From Neocallimastix lanati (nom. inval.) (taxonomy: Eukaryota > Neocallimastigomycota > Neocallimastigomycetes > Neocallimastigales > Neocallimastigaceae): a stretch of 64,000 nt of DNA. The stretch covers positions 2,228,501 through 2,292,500 of the forward strand of contig JACVTC010000004.1 of NCBI GenBank assembly GCA_016946835.1. The letters are read 5' to 3'. The position numbers and the translations under genes were made by a program. Shown here piece after piece: positions 56,550 through 64,000 of the stretch. The notes beneath the pieces were generated by a model, which was not told where the DNA came from, did no database searches, and saw nothing but the letters and a program-made list of their open reading frames with translations. Every line of letters begins with the position of its first letter. Within the stretch, counting starts at the first letter, position 1.

Positions 56550-58104
56550 TATGTGTATATATATAAAGATAATAATGGCAACAAAAAAGTTTATTGTTTC
56601 AAGTTATTTTCATTTATAATAGCAATAAGATATTAATTATTATTATTATTTTTTTAATTGATTTTTGCTTTATATTTTTTCTTTTATTATTTTTTATAAT
56701 TGTTTATTATATTTATATAATTTATTGCTTTTTCATTATCATTAATTCTCATATATTATAAAAAAAAAGATAAAATATAAAAAACTCGCAACAATATATT
56801 TATTAATTGTATAAGATATATGAAAAATATATGAATATAAATAATTTTTGGTTATTTTTTTTTTTTTAAAAAAATTAATGAAAATAAAAAATATATATAT
56901 TTTTTTCCTTTAAGCTCTAAATTGGTTTTTGATTATAAATATATGTATAATAAATATACAATATTATATATTTTATTTAGCTTAATCTCATTAATTGATA
57001 TTTATATTTATTTTCATATTCTTTATCATTATTTTTTTTATTAAATACTGCTGATAATAGATCATTTAGTACTTTTAATTATAAACTTCATTATAAAAAA
57101 AGTTTTTTTTTTTTTTTTTTTTTTTTTAAATATAAAATTAAATAATTATCTTGATAAAAAAATTAAATTAATTTAAAATAATTAAAAATTTACCTAAATT
57201 TTTTTTTTTTTTGAATTTATATAATATTATATAATAAAATATAAACATTTTTTAATCCGCATAAATTTTTTTTCTACTTTAAATATTGTTCTATATTATA
57301 ATTCAATTCAGTTTAAGGTTTGATAATAATAATTAGTTATAATAATAATAGTTATAATAATTAAAATAATAAGTTATAATAATAAAAGTTATAATAATAA
57401 ATAATAAAAATAAAATAATAATAATAAATAAAATAATAATAATAATAAATATAATAATAATAATAATAATAAGTAATAAAAATAAGTAATAAGTAATAAT
57501 AATAATTGTAATAATTAAATTTAAAATATAAATTAACATTATTTATGTTAATTTATATGAATTATTAAGTAATTATCAATAATAATAATAATTATTAACC
57601 ATATTTAAAGTGGTGCAAGTTTAAAATATGTTTAAAAACAGTACATATAAGTAACTAATACTAATACACGGGATTATATAATCATGTGCTATTAAATTAA
57701 GTACTATAATAAAATATAATTAAATGGAGAAAAGGATTAATACTAAACTTGCTTAACATAGAATCACGTGCACACATAATTGATATGTGGGACGGGAGTA
57801 TTGCATTTCGACATAATTTATATTTGATCATTTATTAATGTATTATAATGTGGCTTGTAAAAATAAATGAATAGGATAGGGTTAAATTTATTTTTTATTT
57901 TTTTTTTATAATTTTTTTTTTTAATCAACATTTATAGTAAAAAAAAAATAAATAATAAAGTAAAATAATAAATAAAAAAAAATAAATAATAAAGTAAAAT
58001 AAAAAATATAAGAAAAGAAAAAAGTAAAATATAAGATAAAAAAATAGATTAGAACAAAAAAAAAATTAAAAAATAAAACTTTTAATTTAAAATATTTATA
58101 ATAA
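56457..58104. other. Intergenic region, pseudokinase promoter side
   Basis: Contains AAAAT and AAT runs directly upstream of the pseudokinase ATG, AAT/ATA repeats at 57325-57520, and a more complex patch at 57590-57860 (with CACGTGCAC and GTGGGACGGGAG) that may belong to the flank of the MULE relic. No gene is seen. Confidence 0.45.
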
Positions 58105-59519
58105 ATGGATGATCAATTAGAAATAAATGAAACTAATAAAGAAAAAAACCAAATCATTTTAAACAGAAAATATAAATTTAATTTATAGTATATAACGAAT
58201 AATACAAAAGTAATCAAATGTACTAAATATAAAACAGTTAAAAAATGTAAATCATACATTATTCTAAATGATAATAAAGTAATAAAATATGAAAACAAAC
58301 ATACTCATCCAGGAAAAGAATATGATGAATCTGTATCAATAGTAAGATATAAAATGAAAAATGAAATTAGAAAAATCTCAATTCCATTTGATATAAATCC
58401 AAAACATATATATAATAAAATATCTGAAGAAATTGGATTGATATGCTCTGAATATAGTTTAATTAAATCCTAAATATCAAGATATATAAAAAAACAACTA
58501 CCTCCTGATATATCTTAATTTAATGACATTCTAGATGAATCTGAATATTATATAAACGAAAGAGAAGAAAAATTCATGATATTCAATAATTTTAATATTA
58601 TAATTTTTCAATCATCATTCCCCATTCCAAACAGAATTGTTTATTAAATACAACGAAAATATGTTTGCTGATGGTACATTTTATAATGCAACAATATTTG
58701 GTTATCAAGTGTTTATCATAAGAGTATATGCTCCAGAAAAAAAAAAAAAAGTTTATTTCACTATATCACTATTTGTATTAAATAATAAAGAACAAATAAC
58801 CTATGAATTGTTATTTGAAGAATTAAAAAAGAGTTCAATTAAATATAATAATAATATTATAGTTACCCCCAAAAATTTTGCATTATGATTTTGAAAAAGG
58901 TATATCCAATGCAGCCATTAAAATATTTTCTAATATTACTATTAAATATTATATATGGCATTATAAAAGGTCGTTAAAAGTTTATAAAATAAATTATGTT
59001 ATAATGAAGTTGAAAATAATCATAAAATTTATTTGTTTTATAAAGCTATTACAAATTTTCCTTTTATAAATCCTGAATATATATTTGATATTTATGATTA
59101 TATTAAAATTATATGTCAAATATATAATTATTTCCATTTTTTAATTTTTTTGGAATATTTTAAAAGACATATTTATATAAATATAATATTCAATATTGGA
59201 ATTATTATAACGATATAAACCAAATAACAAATAATGCTTCAGAATTATTTAATAATTACTTAAAAAAATTGTTTTACAAAAAACCTTCTTTCTATGAATT
59301 GATTTATCATTTAAAAAGAGAAGAATCTTTATCTTACAATAATTACAAAAGGAAAATTGAAGGAGTTTGGAAAAAAAAAAAGAAGAATATTAACAAAAAC
59401 TGATGAAATCAATTAAAAAATACTAAAAAAAGGAATCCGAATTAATTGATAAAAAATGTGATAAAAATGATATCATTGATTTATGGTATAAATGTTTATT
59501 AGAATTAAACAAGCACTAA
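58105..59519 (+). pseudogene. Decayed MULE transposase with FLYWCH zinc finger
   Basis: Conceptual translation across several frames gives the order of a MULE transposase. First comes a FLYWCH-type C2H2 finger (KCTKYKTVKKCKSY...KHTHPGKE, near 58215-58320). The transposase core follows with MFADGTFYNATIFGYQVF (first acidic residue of the DDE triad), HYDFEKGISNAAIKIFSN (second), YYIWHYKRSL, and finally ITNNASELFNNYLKK...FYELIYHLKREES. The frame is broken by stops at 58186 and two more before 58520, all TAG or TAA, and by at least four frameshifts (near the C run at 58619, near 58868, 59000 and 59110). It ends with LWYKCLLELNKH. This is a dead copy; terminal inverted repeats were not found. MULE-type elements are DNA transposons that make long target duplications. 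Confidence 0.88.
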
Positions 59520-59817
59520 ATTTATTAATAATAATTAACTAGAATATATATAATTTAAATTATATTAATATCAATATCAATATATTTTATCATTTCTCTC
59601 ACAATTCGCATTATTCAATAATCCTATTATTTTTATATTTTTATATTCCTTTTGCATTATTGTATTTAAATATTTTGACATTTTTATCATTAAATAAATT
59701 ATTGTCATATGTTAAAAATTTTATAATAATATTGTTTATTTCCTTTTTATTCATAAAAAATATTCAATTTTATGTCTTTTTTTTTTTTTTTTTAATTTTT
59801 TTTTTTCATCAAAAAAG

Positions 59818-60490
59818 GTGATAAAAAGCTTCATATCCTTGACAGATTCATTGATAGATCCAATGTCCAATGATATTGGCATGAGTGACTTCTTAAATAT
59901 CATCTGCTTTAGGCGGTTGTTTATTATATGGAATATGTTTCATTTTTGATACTCTACAATGAGTACAGAAAATATTTTTAATATTATATAAATTTAAAAA
60001 TTGATCTATATTTTCAATGTAATAATGGTTTAATCTTCTATGCCATATTAACTTATATTTTCAATAAAAACAAACTAAGAAAAAAGTAAGTTAATATGAT
60101 TTTTTTTTCTTCTTTTAGATTGCTTATATTGAAAATTCATTTTTTACTATTATTTCTAATTTTATTAACAGTGCTTTGCTGTTATAAGAATTTCATTTCT
60201 TTTATTTTCATATATGGTAGTAATTCTTTTATAGTTTTTATATAAAATTGCTAAAGTAGAAATATTTTTTTTTGATATGCTCGATAAAGTTGTGATTCCT
60301 GTTTAAGATAATTTTAGACCACTTATTATATTTCTAGTCATATTTAGAGTGCAAAACTATTTTTAATATAATTTTATGAATATTTATACAAAAATGAAAT
60401 TCATCATGGTCTTCAAAAACTAATGAAGATCTATCATAATATTTATTTAGCAACAAATCATTTTTGTTAATTAAATTAACGAAATGCATA
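59818..60490 (-). pseudogene. Ty1/copia pol relic (protease end to integrase start)
   Basis: On the minus strand, conceptual pieces read WHRRLNHYYIENIDQFL, then a CTHCRVSKMKHIPYNKQPP block, then VTHANIIGHW. This is the gag-pre-integrase zinc-binding H...H...CxxC module that opens copia integrases, followed by the first strand of the integrase core. Upstream in the same direction, MHFVNLINKNDLLLNKYYDR and later patches fit the linker after the protease. Many stops and frame changes make it a fossil, and neither LTRs nor reverse transcriptase are present nearby. It shows that copia-type elements, possible helpers of the compact LTR elements, have lived in this genome. Confidence 0.72.
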
Positions 60491-60660
60491 CTTTTATAAT
60501 ACTTTTCAATATTAAGGATTTTATTTTAAATTTATTTACATATTTATTTTCACAATTTTTATATATGTCATTATTATTACTAGAATTTTTTTTTTTTCAT
60601 TATTCTCAAGAATCATTGATTATATATTAGTCATTTAAAATCTTTATTAAATATTTTATT

Positions 60661-60661
<1 letters not shown>

Positions 60662-60750
<89 letters not shown>
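60662..60750. repeat. (TTA)n microsatellite
   Basis: About 29 perfect units. The poly-tyrosine frame across it is not a gene. Confidence 0.95.
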
Positions 60751-60752
<2 letters not shown>

Positions 60753-61550
60753 TTTATTTTATTGTTGTTAATATTATTGTATTATTATTTATTGTTTATA
60801 TTTCCCTTTTATATTTTTTATTTTTTATAACATTTAGTAATTATATACCTATTATATTGGTTAGTAATTACGTATAAATCAAAAAAAAAAAAAAAAAAGG
60901 TAAATATAATTCAAACATGCTTTAAAAAAATGTTTTTATACTTTTAATAATCATATAATTTAGATATTTTGAGTTATCGATATGTATTATATAATATATA
61001 TTTTAATAGTATATATCTTTGAACAAATTCAAATAAAAAAATATATATATATATATATAAAATATTAATAATTAAAAAATTTATTTATAATAATAAAATA
61101 AAATTAAATCGAATAAAATATATATTTCAACACAATAAATATAGGTATTATTAATGAGAGTAATAAAAACATTATTAAATAGTTAATATAGTTTATATTA
61201 ACATTTTTATTTTTTTTTAAAATAATACAAAATATTTTATATTAAAATATAATATATTACAACTTTCATTATAACTATTATTATTACCACTACTATTATT
61301 ATTGCTATTATTAAATAAGTTATAATGGAAAGTTAATCATTTAATAGATAAACAATTACATTATATCGTATTATATTAAATATTAATGCATAAATATATA
61401 AATTAAGTAATAAAAATTTAAAAATTCAATGATAAATGATAAATCTAATTTAATGGAAAAAAAATATATCAAAAAACTATTTATAAAAATTGAGATAAAT
61501 AAAAAAAAAAGTTTGTTTCTTTTTCTTCCTCAAATTATTAAATTATTTTT

Positions 61551-61745
61551 AACTTATTAAATGGAAATTGAATTTTCAAAATTTATTATTATTATTATTA
61601 CTAATTTATTATTTATTTATTCATATATTTATTTAAAATTTTATCTATAACTTATTAAATGGAAATTGAATATCCAAAATTATAATTTTTATTATTATTA
61701 GTAATTTATCATTTATTTATTTAAATTATTTATTTAATTTTTATT
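61551..61745. repeat. Tandem duplication, 98-bp unit
   Basis: Copies 61551-61648 and 61649-61745 both begin AACTTATTAAATGGAAATTG, continue AATWTYCAAAATT, a TTATTATTA block, then RTAATTTATYATTTATTTAT. The copies differ by a few substitutions and a small deletion. Confidence 0.88.
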
Positions 61746-61990
61746 TTATTTTATTTCCATTTTTTTTTTTTAAAACATACAATTTTTGAAAAACATTAGT
61801 AAATATTGATTATTATACAATATAATATTTTAAATAAAAAGATTAATATTGGTATAAATATAATAATTGTCTATTGAAATACAATAATGTTTATATATAT
61901 TATATTTAATAAATTTATAATTATTATTATGAATATATATATAAAAGTAATATTAATATAAGTTATAATAATGACAATTAATATTAATAG

Positions 61991-63299
61991 TTACCGATCC
62001 CTGTCTCTACGAGGACTTCTGCTTCTTCTGTAATCTCTGTCTTTGTACCTGTCACGATCACGATCATGGCGATCACGATCTCTATCACGTCTTGATTCTC
62101 TATCTCTGTCTCTATCTCTGTCTCTATCTCTATCTCTGTCTCTGTCTCTGTCTCTGTCTCTGTCTCTATCTCTATCCCTATCCCTGTCTCTATCTCTGTC
62201 TCTGTCTCTGTCTCTGTCTCTATCTCTATCTCTGTCTCTGCTGCTTCTTCTATACCTATCCCTGTCTCTATCCCTATCTCTATCCCTATCTCTATCTCTT
62301 CTGTCTCTATCATGATGACTATCATGGTGACTGTCATGATCTGAACTTGAGACTCTTCCACTATACTTTTGATTAACTTCTGGTCCACCTAGTCTAGTAT
62401 TGCCAAGACCTCCACCAAGTCTACGAGGCTTCCATCCTTTAACCGTTCTACCTCTTTCCACATCAACTAATACACGTCTTAAATCAATTTTCATACCATC
62501 AGCATCTTTATAAGCTGCTTTTAAATCTTTTTCTCTTTCATATTCAATAAAAGCATAACCCCTTGGTTTTCCGTTTAAATCATATACCATATTTATCTAA
62601 TATATATATAAGAAGAATTTTTTTTTTTTTAAAAAAAAAAAGATAAAAAATATTGTAATTATAATGTTAAAATAAATATTTAATCAAGTAAAGTTAATAT
62701 ATTTCATATTGATTATAAAATTTATTATTTATTTTATTAATAAATTGATTATACAGATTTAATCTGGCCATAAATTTCAAAATGTCTTTTTAATTGCTTT
62801 TCAGAAGTTTCATAATTCTATCATATATACATTTATGTAAAATATATTATAAAATAAGAGGAATTTAGATAATAACATTCAATTTTGAATATTTTTGATA
62901 TATATATATATATATATTTTTTTAAATAAAACATAATAATATATAGATGATATCTTACGATTCTAGCAACAAATAAAGTTTTGTATGGATCAGATTTTAT
63001 CTTTTCATTTGTAGATGGCGACCATTTTTCTAATTCTTTAGCTAAATGTTCTTCAACTTTTGCTCTTTTTTCAGCTAACTATATTTTTAATTATATATAT
63101 ATATTTTTTTTAAAAAAAAAAAAAACGTATATATAAATATAACAATATATTTTTTATCAATAGATTGAAAGGCAATAATATTTAATTTTAATTATATATA
63201 GTATATATTGAAAATATATCATACATTTAAATATATAGTTAAAATAGTTTACATATAAATATTAAAAATATTGAAATTTTTAACTTTATTCTAAATAAC

Positions 63300-63341
<42 letters not shown>

Positions 63342-63643
63342 ATTTAATATGTATATTATGATAATTTTTCAAAGTTATAGATATATATTAATTAAAAATA
63401 TTTCAATTTTATTTTTATTTTTATTTTTTTTTTTTTTTTTACCTTTTTTTGTTTCAATTCTTCAATGGAGATAGAAGGTTTATAGTTTACATCATGATTT
63501 TTACATCTGTCTAAAAATTGAGCAACTCCTGAAATAACTGGTCCAGTTCTTCTTGAAAAATCACGATCAACTGGTGGTAAAAAATTTAAAGGAGGGCGAG
63601 CTGCAAATAATGATAATAAATTTGGAGGTAATGAAGCTTTCAT
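61991..63643 (-). CDS. SNP1: U1 snRNP 70 kDa protein (U1-70K)
   Basis: Four exons, 63643-63443, 63078-62959, 62817-62755 and 62596-61991, all phase 0, 329 residues (human 437, yeast 300). The N-terminus [20 protein letters not shown] is the U1 snRNP70 N-terminal motif that wraps U1-C and the Sm core. The RRM that grips U1 stem-loop I has RNP2 LFVARI (about 102-107), [19 protein letters not shown] and RNP1 RGYAFIEY (140-147). [19 protein letters not shown] and GGGLG follow exactly as in the family. The C-terminal 115 residues are alternating Arg-Asp (RD) dipeptides, the mixed-charge low-complexity tail of U1-70K. The protein defines 5' splice sites, a heavy task in this intron-rich genome. The stop at 61991-61993 overlaps a GTAA donor-like site, so one more short exon cannot be fully excluded. 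Confidence 0.94.
62090..62310. repeat. RD-codon microsatellite in U1-70K
   Basis: Near-periodic hexamers (CTCTRT on plus, AYAGAG on minus) encode the Arg-Asp tail. Both complementary frames are open through it, giving spurious Ser-Leu and Tyr-Leu-Cys frames on the plus strand. Confidence 0.9.
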
Positions 63644-64000
63644 CTTCTAGTATTATCATTGGTGTCATTATGTTTTTATTATTGAATTTATTAGAAAAAA
63701 TATATATATATATATATATATATATTTAATTAATATTATATGTAATTATAAATTGATTTTATTTATTATAAAATTAAAGTGAATATTTAAATATAAATAG
63801 ATGTAAAAGATTTAAGTAATCTAACTTTTTTGAACAAAATTATATTTTAACTTTATTTATTTATTATTATCATTCTCTAATTTAAAAATAAACTTATACT
63901 CAAATAATATTCTTTGATATAAAAATAATTAAAATTTAATTTTCTTTTTATTTCATTTTATTTTTAATATATCTATTATTAAATTAAACTTTTGATGAAT
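63644..64000. other. U1-70K upstream region, no gene seen
   Basis: AT-rich; includes a TA run at about 63701-63725. It is probably the promoter side of the U1-70K gene; no specific element can be named. Confidence 0.5.

Larger units (their letters stand above)
60491..61990. other. Intergenic region with TTA array and duplication
   Basis: Contains (TTA)n at about 60662-60750, a 98-bp tandem duplication at 61551-61745 and AT-rich sequence 3' of the U1-70K gene. No gene is seen. Confidence 0.5.

Noticed and set aside
58105-59519. TAA/TAG read as glutamine (ciliate-like code)
   Set aside because: Intact genes in the window end at TAA and have none in frame, and the transposase also has several frameshifts, so decay is the simpler explanation.
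62043-62376. Plus-strand Ser-Leu and Tyr-Leu-Cys repeat proteins
   Set aside because: Complement of the Arg-Asp codon repeat of U1-70K.

Overview
The window is extremely AT-rich eukaryotic nuclear DNA. It has many short AT-only introns (GTAAGT/GTAAAT-type donors, TAG or AAG acceptors), long A/T homopolymers and trinucleotide microsatellites, and asparagine/lysine-rich proteins. A fused HisH-HisF histidine enzyme (fungi and plants have this fusion; Dictyostelium, the other obvious AT-rich candidate, is a histidine auxotroph), a MULE/FLYWCH transposase relic and Apple-type proteins together point to an early-diverging fungus. An anaerobic gut fungus (Neocallimastigomycota) is the best guess, by inference rather than by a search.

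Layout, left to right. 744-2041: a compact LTR element. 4509-7932 (-): an eight-exon homologue of NELF-A, the promoter-proximal pausing factor. 10334-11790 (-): a seven-transmembrane receptor-like protein. 15229-17786 (-): a casein-kinase-1 family kinase. 22474-23796: a second, related LTR element inside a 7-bp minisatellite. 25285-25802: an uninterrupted (TTA)n array of about 170 units. 26043-26106: a 42-bp perfect palindrome flanked by 11-bp direct repeats. 28253-30401 (+): a coiled-coil protein of unknown family. 31977-35560 (-): RTF1 of the PAF1 complex. 37358-38131 (-): an Apple/PAN membrane protein. 39782-42003 (+): HIS7. 42898-52519 (+): separase, in 25 exons. 53729-56456 (-): a pseudokinase. 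58105-59519 (+): a decayed MULE transposase. 59818-60490 (-): a Ty1/copia pol relic. 61991-63643 (-): the U1-70K splicing protein.

The genes are mostly housekeeping: transcription elongation (NELF-A, RTF1), splicing (U1-70K), histidine synthesis, sister-chromatid separation and signalling. They are separated by 1-4 kb of simple-sequence DNA. I joined exons by hand, and every multi-exon model given here keeps frame across all junctions, which strongly supports the models. The most interesting items are a NELF subunit in a fungal genome, two small LTR elements whose primer site matches the anticodon arm of tRNA-Lys(CUU) rather than a tRNA 3' end, and the palindrome with long target-site-like repeats. 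Residue numbers refer to my spliced models.
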